10,415 nt of DNA from JBMYQA01 sp049600855 (GCA_049600855.1 JBMYQA010000219.1:1-10415), one strand, 5' to 3'. Positions 1-8,724 are shown, counted from the first letter of the stretch. Notes: generated from the letters alone by a model not told the origin. Translations and numbers: made by a program.

Positions 1-169
1 CAGAATCTTGCAAAACCATCGGGTAGCGTAGTTGAAATGTTAGCGGCATTGATTCGTTCGTTTATCCATCGCAAAACTATAGTGCTGCGACGTTTTTAGA
101 ATCCCTCATAATGGGTAGTAATGGTTTGTATTATCCCCAGATATCAACTATACTTATCAAGAAAATAAA

Positions 170-210
170 GAAGTTGTCTGAAGCAAAACCAAGCTACTTT
201 AGACGACTTC
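170..210 (-). terminator. Strong RNA hairpin, terminator-like on the minus strand
   Basis: Bases 170-183 and 197-210 form a 14-bp stem (all positions pair if two G-U pairs are allowed in the plus-strand RNA) around a 13-base loop. Read on the minus strand, the stem is followed by a T-rich run (TTTATTTTCTTG), as in a Rho-independent terminator. On the plus strand the following bases are A-rich. No minus-strand gene ends here, because the gene to the right is on the plus strand. It may therefore stop antisense transcription, or act as a leader or boundary hairpin. The hairpin is seen directly; the role is inferred. Confidence 0.4.
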
Positions 211-266
211 AAATCCTGAAATCAAACCTTTAACCCATTACCTAGCCAAATTGGGTAGGTGTAAGC

Positions 267-3200
267 ATGCAGTCTACGCTAAAAATATATCAAAAGCGGT
301 TAACCAACCTGAGTGCAAAAAATCGCTCATTAGTTTTACTCCGTTTGCTTCAGGGGCAATTTATGGACCTACACGAACTCGATTTTGTACTGCATGAACC
401 TTCTTTTCGCATCATTGATCGGTTGATTGCGCGGCGGATTAAAACCAAAATCTGTTCGACGATAGATAGCCGAGGCAAATCAGCTAACCTAGCCAGCAGG
501 CAACTGCGCAAAATTGCACGTACCGATAAGTTTATTGAAGAAGAACGTGGAGCTAAAGATTTATATGTCGGTTTTCCTTTTGTTCAAGGAAAGATGTTAG
601 ATGACACACTTGTACGCGCCCCTTTGCTCTTTTTTCCTGTAGAACTTCGAATTGAAGATAACCATTGGATGCTTTATGCGCGTGAAGATGTTCCCATAGC
701 CTTTAATAAGACGCTATTATTAGCCTTCTCTCATTACAACACGATTCAGTTCGATGATGACTTCCTCAATCAAAACTTTGAAGAGTTTTCTAAGAATCAT
801 ACAGAGTTTTTAACGGAGCTGTATCGCTACCTGGAAGAAAGTCCCCTAGAAATTAATTTCAATCAAGCCATTTTTGAAGAAAAGCTACAATCATTTGAAA
901 ACTTCACCAAAACTGACTTTGAATCTAACACGCGTACAGGAGAACTAAAAGCTTACCCTGAAGCAGTATTAGGGCTATTTCCCCAAGCAGGCTCCTACCT
1001 CATGCCTGATTACGATACCTTATTGGCAGCTGAGCAAACACAAGATGTTGAAGCGTTTTTCCATCCCTTAGCGCAACTTAAAGATGATCCAGATATCCAT
1101 CAGCTGGTATTGGCTAAAGCTGCTGAAGAAGAATCATTAACCACGCCATATCAAATGGATGCGGCTCAAGAAAAAGCCATCAAACAAGTCAAAACAGGTG
1201 ATTCGATGGTGGTTCAGGGCCCTCCAGGTAGTGGCAAATCTCAACTCATCTGTAACCTTGTCGCTGATTTTATTGCACGAAAAAAAAACGTGTTGGTGGT
1301 TTGCCAAAAAAAAGCGGCACTAGATGTGGTGTACCAACGCTTGGACGAAAAGGGCTTTGCGGATTTTATAGCACTTGTACACGATTTCCGAAACGATCGG
1401 AAGGAGATTTACCAACGCATTCACCGAAATATTGAAGCCATTCCCGATTTTATCTCTGCTAATAATAGCCTAGATGCCATCTATTTAGAACGAAACTTTC
1501 TCAAAAACAGCCGTGAGATTGATCAACTGACAGAAGAGCTGGAAGAGTTTAAAATGGCGTTATTTGATACGAAGGAATGCGGTATTTCTGTAAAAGAACT
1601 GTATTTAACCACCAACAAAGAAGAAGCTGCCATCAAGCTTAGGCAAGAATATAAATATTTCCCCTCTGCCGAATCTGCTGAGTTTAACAAAAAACTACGC
1701 GCTTATGCCGCTTATGCCCAAAAATTAAAACGCCCAAACCATCCTTGGGCAGAACGAGTATCTTTTAAGGATTTTGATCTTTCAGATATTCCACAAATTA
1801 AAGAAGCCGTTGCTGAAGTAAAACCTTATCGGGATGAGGTTGCAGCATATGTGCGAGAACTCATTGCCATGGATGTTAGCTTAGACGAATGCCTTTGGAT
1901 TTTAGATCGCGAAGAGCAATTTCGGATGTTACTGATTTTGTTGGAAGATGAAACCGCACTTCGTTACTTTAAAAACACCTTAAAATATACTAAAGTAGAA
2001 AAAATCTGGTTGGAGAATCGGAAACAAAACGTGTTATCCGCTTTTGGTGAACAAGGCGTAGAAAAAACCTTAGATCAAAAGCAACTCAACAATGCCGTAA
2101 AAGCCTTAGATCAAGCCATTGAAGCACAAAAAAAATGGACAGAGCGCACCAAATGGAAATTGTTTTCTAAAGAAAAAACCTTCATTCACGATCTCATCAT
2201 CAATAATCAAATGGAAGGCTATGATGATGCCTTATTTGTGTTGATGGAGATGGTGAACAATCGAATGAATCTCGAACATCACCTTGCCGCACTTGCAGAT
2301 ACAGAATGGCTCATTGAAAAACCTGAAGATTATAGCAAAGAAAGTTACGAAAAGTGGTTTAGTCATCACATCCAAGCGGTTGAAGCACGAGACATCTATA
2401 TAGCGCTCAGAAATGGCATTAAATATTTAGCCATTGAAGAACTCACATTTGAAGAAATCAAAGAGCAAATTCTTACCCTTTTGACGGTAGTCAAAAATGT
2501 ACCTTATCAGAAAAAACGCTGGTTACAATACCTCAGTAATAAACAAATTAAAGATTTAGAAGAAGGTAAGCTCCAGGCCGAACGCATGATTGAGGTGTTA
2601 GATGAAGATTTTGATTCCCTCTGTGAATTTGACGAGTTGGTGCTCCGCATCGATACCCATGAGATGGATATCATCAATCGTTTATACGATGCCATAGGCA
2701 CTTGGGATGCTGATCAGCTCATTAGCTGTTTTGAAAATAGTCTAAAAATCGCATGGATCAATCATATTGAAGCCAAATACCCCATTCTTAAATCGGTTTC
2801 TACTCCCAAGCTTCAGTTGTTAGAAGATCAGCTTCAAGAAGCCATGGAAGCTAAAAAAGAAGTTTGCGAACAAATTGTGCTCATGAATGCACGTGAGCGT
2901 GTTTACAAAGAGGTAGAATATAACCGACTGAATAATCGGGTCACGTATCGAGATTTGCAACATCAAGTCAACAAGAAAAGAAGCATTTGGCCGCTCAGAA
3001 AGCTCATTGACAACTTTTCCCATGAATTACTTGACCTCATTCCTTGCTGGATGGCTTCTCCTGAATCGGTTTCTGCCATTTTCCCTATGGAAAAGCATTT
3101 TGACTTGGTGATTTTCGATGAAGCTTCACAGTGTTTTGCGGAGAAGGGAATTCCTGCCATGTATCGAGGAAAACAAGTCGTGATTGTAGGCGACAGTCAG

Positions 3201-4248
3201 CAATTAGCCCCTTACGATCTGTATCATCCGCGTTGGGAAGAAGGCATAGAAGATCCTGCCCTAGAAGTAGATTCATTATTAGATTTAGGTTGTAGGTATT
3301 TACCNNNNNNNNNNCCAAACTACACTTACTGGCCACTACAGGAGCCAATCCTTAGAATTAATTGATTTCTCTAACACGCATTTTTATGATGGAAAATTGC
3401 GGATGCTTCCACAAAGGGATAAGTTTTTAAATGATGAACCGAGTATTCAATATTTGCAGGTAGATGGTGTTTGGGAGAAAAATACCAATCGCGTAGAGGC
3501 GCAACAAGTAGTTGACTTAATTGAGGGATTGTTACTACAAGAAATTGCTAACATCGGTGTAATCACCTTTAACTATAAACAACAAGAGTTAATACAAGAT
3601 TTATTGGAAGAAAGGGAAATTAACCTTCCGGCTAAACTATTTGTCAAAAACATTGAAAATGTACAAGGCGATGAACGTGACGTTATTATTTTTTCCATTG
3701 GCTATGCTCCAAGTCCCAGTGGAAAAATGCGGCTTCAGTTTGGTAGTTTAAACTTAGACAAAGGGGAAAACCGCTTGAATGTCGCGATTACCCGAGCACG
3801 TTTAAAAATCTTTGTTGTAAGCAGCATCTTACCTTATGAGTTAAATGTATCTCAAAGTAGAAATAAAGGTCCCAAATTACTCAAAGAATACTTGCAATAT
3901 GCCTATGATGTTTCGGAGGGTAAGTTTACGCCAAAACTCCACGCTACAAATGCACAAGGTGCTCATTGGTTTCTCAAACAGCGCATTAAACAACTCTCCG
4001 ATGGCAAAGTTGTTTTACGCTCTGATCTCCCTTTTGCCGACCTTGCCTTGATAGAACCCGACCGCACTGGACTCATCATGACCGATGATAACTTATTTTA
4101 TCAAAGTTTATCAGCTAAAGATGCCTTTGCTTACATTCCTTTTTTATTGAAAGAGAAAGGTTGGCTCTTCAAACGCTTTTATAGTCGAGCCTATTGGAGG
4201 CAGTACGATGAGTTTGTAGAGGCTTATCGAAAATTTGTGGGGGAATAA
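267..4248 (+). CDS. Large SF1 (Upf1/DNA2-type) helicase with Vsr-like C-terminal domain, interrupted by an assembly gap
   Basis: ATP-dependent nucleic-acid helicase of the AAA_11/AAA_12 (DNA2/NAM7) type, probably cytoplasmic, about 1323 residues. The ATG at 267 opens an N-terminal domain (residues about 1-280, IYQKRLTNLSAKNR) resembling the DUF4011-type N-terminus. The helicase core follows: YQMDAAQEKAI (295-305), Walker A GPPGSGKS (318-325), motif Ia (about 342-359), motif II DEAS (951-954) and motif III VGDSQQLAP (974-982). After the gap come HYRS (motif IV region), NVQGDERD (motif V) and NVAITRAR (motif VI). About 560 charged, mostly helical residues lie between motifs Ia and II. The last ~100 residues (from about 3945) resemble the Vsr/REase fold fused to such helicases, but lack a clear acidic catalytic set. 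Codons after the gap run in another frame only because the N run is not a multiple of three. The substrate is unknown; repair or phage defence are possibilities. The neighbours are housekeeping or envelope genes and give no support for defence. Confidence 0.88.
3305..3314. other. Assembly gap (10 Ns) inside the helicase gene
   Basis: Ten Ns separate two parts of one reading frame. The left side ends ...RYL followed by CC, and the right side reads C, then QTTLTGHYRSQS. Joining the sides with zero missing bases gives CCC and the continuous sequence RYLPQTTLTGHYRS, which fits this helicase family without any missing residue. Any true length that is a multiple of three also keeps the frame; ten does not. 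The gap therefore looks like a placeholder of arbitrary size, not evidence for a broken gene. Confidence 0.95.
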
Positions 4249-4263
4249 GCGGAAATCATATGA

Positions 4264-6270
4264 TTAAGAACATCGAAAAGGCGTGTCAGATACCTGAAAT
4301 TTTGTTTTATTTTTATAGGAATAATGCCACCATTCTGTGCGAATATGTCTAAAATCAGACGCTTCCATGCCTTCTCGCAAGATTTTGCGGTTAGCTAAAA
4401 CTTCTTGTGGCAAATCAAAATTATCTTGGTGAGCTTCTTTCCCAAAAAAATCGAAAGGCGTGCCCATGTTGAGTTCTTTCCCCGATTCATCTACCAATGT
4501 GATATCTACAGCTCCACCTCGGTTATGAATCGAACCAATCCCTTTGTAGGGATTGGCAACATAACTCGGATTGGGAAATTTATTCCACATCACTTTTTGT
4601 GCATGTAATGGACGGTAACAATCAAAGAATTTAATTCGGTAACCTTGTGCTGTAAATAGTTCATTAGCCTTCAATAAAGCCATTGCCGCTTCGAATCGCA
4701 TTAAACAACGGCCACATTCATAAATTGGCTCACCAATAAAGTTATCTGAGGTGGCATATTTCAGATCAAATACAAAATCATTGCTGAGCTTACTCACATC
4801 TACAAAAGCTGAATCGGGCAAGCTCAATTTGAAAGCACCAAAAAACTTCTCTCCCTTAATGGCATCGTTGGTGATGTGAAGTACATCTTGAAAGATTTGT
4901 AGGTATTTACCCGTTGTCTTGCCTTTGTAAAAATCTTGTGATTCAGATAAATTTAAGAGCTTCCCAAATATTCGAACCTTTGCCTTATTGTTATGCGCAG
5001 CAATCAACTCCCATCCACCATCTGCAATTAATTCCTTGCTCGATTCCGATTCTTCATCACTATCGCTTTGATAAATCACGAATGTATAATCTGAACGTAA
5101 AATGATTGAGCGATCACTGGTAAAAATCTCTTCTGATTCCCAAGACTTAAAACGTTTGTTTAACACCCTACCCAAAACATTATCCTTATTTTGGGCAAGT
5201 AAGCGCTCACTTTCCTTTTCGGATTGCTCATTGGCAATCACCATTGGCACTTTTCCATTATAAAACCGCATTTCACTAATTGCCAAATCTTTATATTTAC
5301 CACCAGGATAAACTTCCTTCACTTTAAAGATAAAATTTGTTCCCTTTACTGGAGCCTGCAGTTGAATGAGTTGAGCCGCTTGCTCATCTTTTAACGTATA
5401 TGTATGCATTGCTCCACCCTCAAGTCCAAACTCAAACGATTTTACGCGTGCATTTCCCGAAAAGTGTTTTTTAGAGCGTTGATATCCATTCCAAATTTCT
5501 AATGCTGAGATTTTAATTTCTTCATCTAACCGAAAGCTCAACTGTTCACCTTCACCTGCATTTTCATTGCCTTCTACCCAAACAAACTCTTTCCGTGCAT
5601 CAAATAATAAATTGGGATGATAAGAGAATTGAGGCTTAAGTGTAGAAGAAGCCTCAATACTTCCTGGAATACTTACTGGAGGCTGAATTGCCAACAACTT
5701 ATTACCTGTGGTATAAATCTTAAGTTCACTAATGGCAGCGGCAAGGTTTGCATTAAAGACTTCAATTCGCTTGGTAGCTGTTTCCGATTCGCTTTCAATG
5801 GCTTTTACATTCGATAAGTCTTTGATCCGAATAAACAGCACCTTTAATGCTTTACCCACTTTAATTGGTTCATCTACCTCAAAGGCTTTAGGTAACTGTT
5901 TGCCATTTGCATACACCAATACTGAAGTAATTTCATCAATTCCAACTCCTTGAGCTTGGGTAATTTTAATGCTTTCTACAAAAGTTTTTTCCTTAAAATA
6001 CATCATAATTCCCTCATCAGGCCCTGCCCCTTTGTTACTCACCCAATACGTGCTTTCATCTCCATCAAATAGTTTTGCTGCCCCAAAATCGGCTTGTGGA
6101 CTACGTGTACTCGTTGCGTATAACCCTTCAAGGTATAAAATATCACGATCCGCGTTCTTTTGCTCAGCCGTTGTTGCATTTGACTTATCAGCTTCATTCG
6201 TTGGTTTTTCTGAACTACAAGCAACTAACAACAGAAAAAATAAGCTGTAAATTAGATTAAGTTGTTTCAT
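4264..6270 (-). CDS. Lipoprotein with NADase-type glycan-binding/discoidin-like domains and C-terminal VanX-family D-Ala-D-Ala dipeptidase
   Basis: Predicted envelope lipoprotein of 668 residues. A reading from TTG at 6276 is two codons longer, but ATG at 6270 gives a normal signal peptide: MKQLN, a hydrophobic core, and lipobox LVAC with Cys18 as the lipidated residue. An acidic, Ser/Thr-rich linker follows. Residues about 45-190 form a discoidin-like domain (KLFDGDESTYW). Residues about 200-340 match the NADase-type glycan-binding pattern (FVWVEGNENAGEGE, IWNGYQRS, VYPGGKYKDLAISEMRFY). Residues about 355-485 are an unassigned beta-rich domain with a possible lipocalin-like look. Residues 490-660 are a peptidase M15D (VanX) domain with substrate Arg553 in DCYRP, zinc ligands His582 and Asp589 in SIHNRGGAVD, and catalytic Glu646 plus zinc ligand His649 in EWWH. 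All key VanX residues are present, so it is probably active on D-Ala-D-Ala. No vanH/vanA partner is next to it, so peptidoglycan turnover or scavenging is likelier than glycopeptide resistance. Confidence 0.88.
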   Translation of the reverse strand: MKQLNLIYSLFFLLLVACSSEKPTNEADKSNATTAEQKNADRDILYLEGLYATSTRSPQADFGAAKLFDGDESTYWVSNKGAGPDEGIMMYFKEKTFVESIKITQAQGVGIDEITSVLVYANGKQLPKAFEVDEPIKVGKALKVLFIRIKDLSNVKAIESESETATKRIEVFNANLAAAISELKIYTTGNKLLAIQPPVSIPGSIEASSTLKPQFSYHPNLLFDARKEFVWVEGNENAGEGEQLSFRLDEEIKISALEIWNGYQRSKKHFSGNARVKSFEFGLEGGAMHTYTLKDEQAAQLIQLQAPVKGTNFIFKVKEVYPGGKYKDLAISEMRFYNGKVPMVIANEQSEKESERLLAQNKDNVLGRVLNKRFKSWESEEIFTSDRSIILRSDYTFVIYQSDSDEESESSKELIADGGWELIAAHNNKAKVRIFGKLLNLSESQDFYKGKTTGKYLQIFQDVLHITNDAIKGEKFFGAFKLSLPDSAFVDVSKLSNDFVFDLKYATSDNFIGEPIYECGRCLMRFEAAMALLKANELFTAQGYRIKFFDCYRPLHAQKVMWNKFPNPSYVANPYKGIGSIHNRGGAVDITLVDESGKELNMGTPFDFFGKEAHQDNFDLPQEVLANRKILREGMEASDFRHIRTEWWHYSYKNKTKFQVSDTPFRCS

Positions 6271-6440
6271 TATCAATAACTTAGGTGAATAAATCTAGGC
6301 AAGGTTTAGAACAGCGGTAAAATAAACAGATTTATGATAAAAAAACTACTTCCATTCATAGTGAGCTTCTAAAAACTAAAACCCAATTTCACTCACTACA
6401 TATTGATTTTATAAAACAAAAGCACTAGCTTGGCACTCAC

Positions 6441-6477
6441 AAAACGAAAAAGGCTTTGATTAATAACCAAAGCCTTT
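6441..6477 (-). terminator. Rho-independent terminator after the TlpA-like gene
   Basis: A perfect 10-bp inverted repeat (AAAGGCTTTG at 6449-6458 and CAAAGCCTTT at 6468-6477) encloses a 9-base loop. Read on the minus strand, the second arm runs into TTTTTCGTTTTG. It lies about 25 bp past the stop codon of the thioredoxin-like gene. It therefore separates that gene's transcript from the downstream lipoprotein gene, which must have its own promoter in the roughly 170 bp between. I found no clean TAnnTTTG element there. Confidence 0.85.
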
Positions 6478-6501
6478 CTAATTAAACCTATTAAATGTAA
6501 C

Positions 6502-7038
6502 TTACCTATTAGCCGTATATTTCTTAAGAATTTTTTCTAATTCACTTACTTTTAAGTCTACTGCAATAATCTTGCCTTTTTTATCAATTAAGTAATTATC
6601 TGGTAAATAATCTACGCGATAACGAATTGCAGTTGGACTATCAAATCCCGTTAATTCACTGACATGATAGGGCCAACTCATCCCATCGACTAAAATGGCA
6701 TTTTCCCACGCTTGTTTATCCGTATCAAGTGACACACTGTAAATGGTAAAGCCTAAAGATTGAAATTTATCGTACGTCTTTGCTAACTTCCGATTCGCTT
6801 TTCTACAAGGCGCGCACCATGCTGCCCAAAAATCTAGCAGTACATACTGTCCTCTTAATTCGGACAACTTAAAAGTTTTACCTGTAGGTGATGTTAAACT
6901 GATATCAGGCGCCTGTTCGCCAATTTGGGGACGAGGATGATTGGACTTGTCATTGATGCGCACTTCTTGCCCATATGCAACTGAACTTAACACACTTAAT
7001 CCTACCAAAATAAAGATGGAGTGTACTGTTTTGCTCAT
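6502..7038 (-). CDS. Exported TlpA/ResA-like thioredoxin-family protein
   Basis: Predicted thiol-disulfide oxidoreductase outside the cytoplasm, 178 residues from the ATG at 7038. The frame is open upstream to 7074 (TTG), and a second ATG lies at 7056. The 7038 start is preferred because it gives a compact signal peptide (MSKTVHS, hydrophobic core, cleavage near AYG-QEV) and has AGG about nine bases upstream. The mature part has the redoxin/TlpA opening IGEQAPDISLTSPTGK, the strand VLLDFWAAW, and active site WCAPC with Cys75 and Cys78. The conserved cis-proline region reads YLPDNYLID (Pro146) where GIPTTFLID is usual. The fold and redox centre are clear; the partner is not, since no cytochrome c maturation or other thioredoxin-pathway gene is adjacent. 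It is transcribed alone, divergent from the next gene and ended by the hairpin at 6441-6477. Confidence 0.88.
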   Translation of the reverse strand: MSKTVHSIFILVGLSVLSSVAYGQEVRINDKSNHPRPQIGEQAPDISLTSPTGKTFKLSELRGQYVLLDFWAAWCAPCRKANRKLAKTYDKFQSLGFTIYSVSLDTDKQAWENAILVDGMSWPYHVSELTGFDSPTAIRYRVDYLPDNYLIDKKGKIIAVDLKVSELEKILKKYTANR

Positions 7039-7121
7039 AATGATTACCTGTTTCATTGCGATCAAAAGTGCCAAGAATCATGCCATCTGAACGTTTGTGC
7101 TCAACCAGAAAATAATAATTC

Positions 7122-7154
7122 TTGAAGCAGTTGATCAACTAGGCAAAATATTTG
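7122..7154 (+). promoter_or_regulatory. Possible promoter of the secreted orphan gene
   Basis: A TTG at 7122-7124 and AATATTTG at 7147-7154 (one mismatch to the Bacteroidota -7 element TAnnTTTG) are 22 bases apart, which is within the usual range. Transcription would begin some 30 bases before the ATG at 7191. A 12-bp perfect palindrome, AGTTGATCAACT (7129-7140), lies between the two elements, where an operator could sit. Palindromes of this length are expected a few times per 10 kb by chance, so the regulatory reading is weak. Confidence 0.3.
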
Positions 7155-7190
7155 TGTATTTATAGAGGTTATCGAATATTTAGTAGGCTC

Positions 7191-7700
7191 ATGCGAATCA
7201 CTCAGTTTATCATATTTCTTTTATTAACCACGAGTATGACGTGTGCATTTTCACAAAATAAATTACCCTATTGTGAGAAAGTACCTCAGCCCTTAACCAA
7301 TGGGGAAACGGCCACATTTTACATTTATGCTTATCAAACCAATAAATTTAATGAGGTATTACGGGTCAGTCCTGTCTTTAGGGTTTCTTATAATTACGAC
7401 AGAGCCTCTCGAGTAGATAATAGTAAAATTGCCCTCCGAATTGGACGAGAGTTTGATCAGTTTGTTAGAGGAATACGAGAAGACAGCACCCAAACGATAC
7501 ATGAAGTAGCACTTCAAACCCAACAAATGGGCATTTTTATGTGTCTCAATCAAGATGCAGTTTCTGAACATCGTCTCCAAAAAATCGAATCATTCGAGAA
7601 ATGGGACAAACGCATTATTGAAGAAGACGAGTATGAGTTTAAATACCGATTTAATGCCTATTATAAAGGTGCTACGCAGGTAACTATAGACAAACTATAA
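7191..7700 (+). CDS. Secreted protein of unknown function
   Basis: 169 residues from the ATG at 7191, which has AGG a few bases upstream. The frame is open back to a TTG at 7152, but the 7191 start begins a standard signal peptide: MRITQ, hydrophobic FIIFLLL, then probable signal peptidase I cleavage in CAFS-QNK. The mature protein is about 148 residues, mixed alpha/beta by appearance, rich in charged and aromatic residues, with two cysteines (28 and 118) that could form a disulfide after export. I do not recognise a family or a catalytic motif. The gene is divergent from the TlpA-like thioredoxin gene, which could be relevant if its cysteines need redox control, but that is only a guess from position. 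Its stop codon is 2 bp from the stop of the convergent ribF gene. Confidence 0.75.
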   Translation: MRITQFIIFLLLTTSMTCAFSQNKLPYCEKVPQPLTNGETATFYIYAYQTNKFNEVLRVSPVFRVSYNYDRASRVDNSKIALRIGREFDQFVRGIREDSTQTIHEVALQTQQMGIFMCLNQDAVSEHRLQKIESFEKWDKRIIEEDEYEFKYRFNAYYKGATQVTIDKL

Positions 7701-7702
7701 AT

Positions 7703-8635
7703 TTAGCGATTCAGCACTTCTAATGCAGCCAATTTATCTTGTTCCAATTGTTTCTGTAATGAAGCTAAATCCTGAAACTTTTCATCTTTCCGCAAAGCTT
7801 TTACAAAATACACCCGAATCGTTTCATGGTAAATATCTTGATTAAACTCAAATATATTCACCTCAATAGCGCGCTTCAGTTTTGCACCAATCGTAGGGCG
7901 TGTTCCGATGTATAACATTCCCTGATGCACTTGTTTCCGCACCAATACCCGTACGGCATAAATTCCATCTTCAGGAATGAGTTTATAAGGCTCGTCTACC
8001 TCAAGATTCGCCGTTGGATATCCAATGGTTCGCCCTACTTGCTCGCCCTTTACCACGTTGCCTGTCAGCATGTATTCCCCTCCCAAGTAGTTATTAGCCG
8101 TATAAATATCGCCAGCTAATAGCGCTTTCCTAATCTTCGTCGAACTCACACCCACATCATCAATGTCTTGTCGAGGAATCTCCTCTACTTCTAACCCAAA
8201 TTCATGTGAATGTGCTTTCAGGTAGTCGAAGCCTCCTTCCCGATTCCGCCCAAAACGATGATCATATCCGATTACTAGTTTTTTTGTGCCGATCTGATCT
8301 ACTAAAATTTTCTGAATAAAATCATGAGATGTAGTAGCGGCAAATGCTTTACTAAAGGTCAGCACGATTAAATGATCGATGCCATATTGCCCTAGCAAAT
8401 CCATTTTTTCTTGTAGCGAAGAAAGGAGGCGTAAATCCGTTTGATCTGGAAACAACACAAGTCTAGGATGAGGCCAAAACGTAAGCACGACACTCTCTCC
8501 TGATGCTTGCTTGGCCACTTCACTTAGTCTCGCTAAAATTTTTTGATGCCCGATATGTACGCCATCAAATGTACCACTGGTTACAATGGCATTCGCTAAC
8601 TTCTGAATATTTTCCAGCCCAAAATGAGTCTGCAT
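7703..8635 (-). CDS. ribF: Bifunctional riboflavin kinase / FAD synthetase
   Basis: Cytoplasmic enzyme that phosphorylates riboflavin to FMN and adenylylates FMN to FAD. The 310 residues match the usual bacterial RibF length. The N-terminal FAD synthetase (nucleotidyltransferase) domain shows TSGTFDGVHIGH (19-30), WPHPR (54-58), GYDHRFGRNREG (123-134) and SSTKIR (164-169). The C-terminal riboflavin kinase domain shows GRTIGYPTANL (201-211), GIYAVRV (224-230), YIGTRPTIG (242-250) and EVNIFEF (258-264), including the expected catalytic Glu258. The ATG at 8635 is preceded by an A/G-rich stretch but no true Shine-Dalgarno. In many bacteria ribF lies by truB or rpsO; here it stands alone between a convergent orphan and a long non-coding region. 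No FMN riboswitch-like sequence is visible upstream. Confidence 0.97.
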   Translation of the reverse strand: MQTHFGLENIQKLANAIVTSGTFDGVHIGHQKILARLSEVAKQASGESVVLTFWPHPRLVLFPDQTDLRLLSSLQEKMDLLGQYGIDHLIVLTFSKAFAATTSHDFIQKILVDQIGTKKLVIGYDHRFGRNREGGFDYLKAHSHEFGLEVEEIPRQDIDDVGVSSTKIRKALLAGDIYTANNYLGGEYMLTGNVVKGEQVGRTIGYPTANLEVDEPYKLIPEDGIYAVRVLVRKQVHQGMLYIGTRPTIGAKLKRAIEVNIFEFNQDIYHETIRVYFVKALRKDEKFQDLASLQKQLEQDKLAALEVLNR

Positions 8636-8710
8636 TTTTCTTTTCTAATCGTTTTTTATACATTGAGTCTGTTTTGCATCAATTTCTTTTGCCTAAGTTA
8701 AGTTGAGAGG

Positions 8711-8718
8711 CAAAAATA
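8711..8718 (-). promoter_or_regulatory. Possible -7 promoter element of ribF
   Basis: Minus-strand TATTTTTG is an exact match to the Bacteroidota -7 consensus TAnnTTTG, about 75 bases before the ribF start. No TTG or TTTG is present at the usual -33 spacing, so the promoter assignment is tentative. The element overlaps a plus-strand match at 8717-8724. Confidence 0.3.
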
Positions 8719-8724
8719 AATTTG
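8717..8724 (+). promoter_or_regulatory. Possible plus-strand -7 element in the ribF-rpoD gap
   Basis: TAAATTTG exactly matches TAnnTTTG and shares two bases with the minus-strand element at 8711-8718. The nearest upstream TTTG (8688-8691) is 25 bases away, slightly too far. If active, it would drive a long rpoD leader or a separate small RNA. The match may be chance in AT-rich DNA. Confidence 0.2.

Noticed and set aside
1..99. Open plus-strand frame ending TAG at 97-99, possibly the tail of an upstream gene; a minus-strand frame is also open over the same bases.
   Set aside because: The peptide (ending HRKTIVLRRF) matches nothing I recognise, is only 32 codons, and both strands are open, so coding cannot be supported.
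111..233. A 40-codon plus-strand ORF starting ATGGGTAGT.
   Set aside because: It spans the 170-210 hairpin, has no ribosome site or known motif, and looks like a chance frame.
267..4248. The helicase as part of a phage-defence system such as Mokosh (helicase plus phospholipase-D domain) or a restriction island.
   Set aside because: There is no HxK phospholipase-D motif, no methylase, protease or other defence gene nearby, and the neighbours are ordinary envelope and housekeeping genes.
4254..4265. A 12-bp palindrome AATCATATGATT between the convergent helicase and lipoprotein genes.
   Set aside because: It is too short for a terminator, has no T-tract, and palindromes of this size are expected by chance in 10 kb.
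4264..6270. A vancomycin-resistance (van) cluster.
   Set aside because: Only the VanX-type domain is present, fused in a lipoprotein; no VanH dehydrogenase, VanA-type ligase or VanRS pair flanks it.
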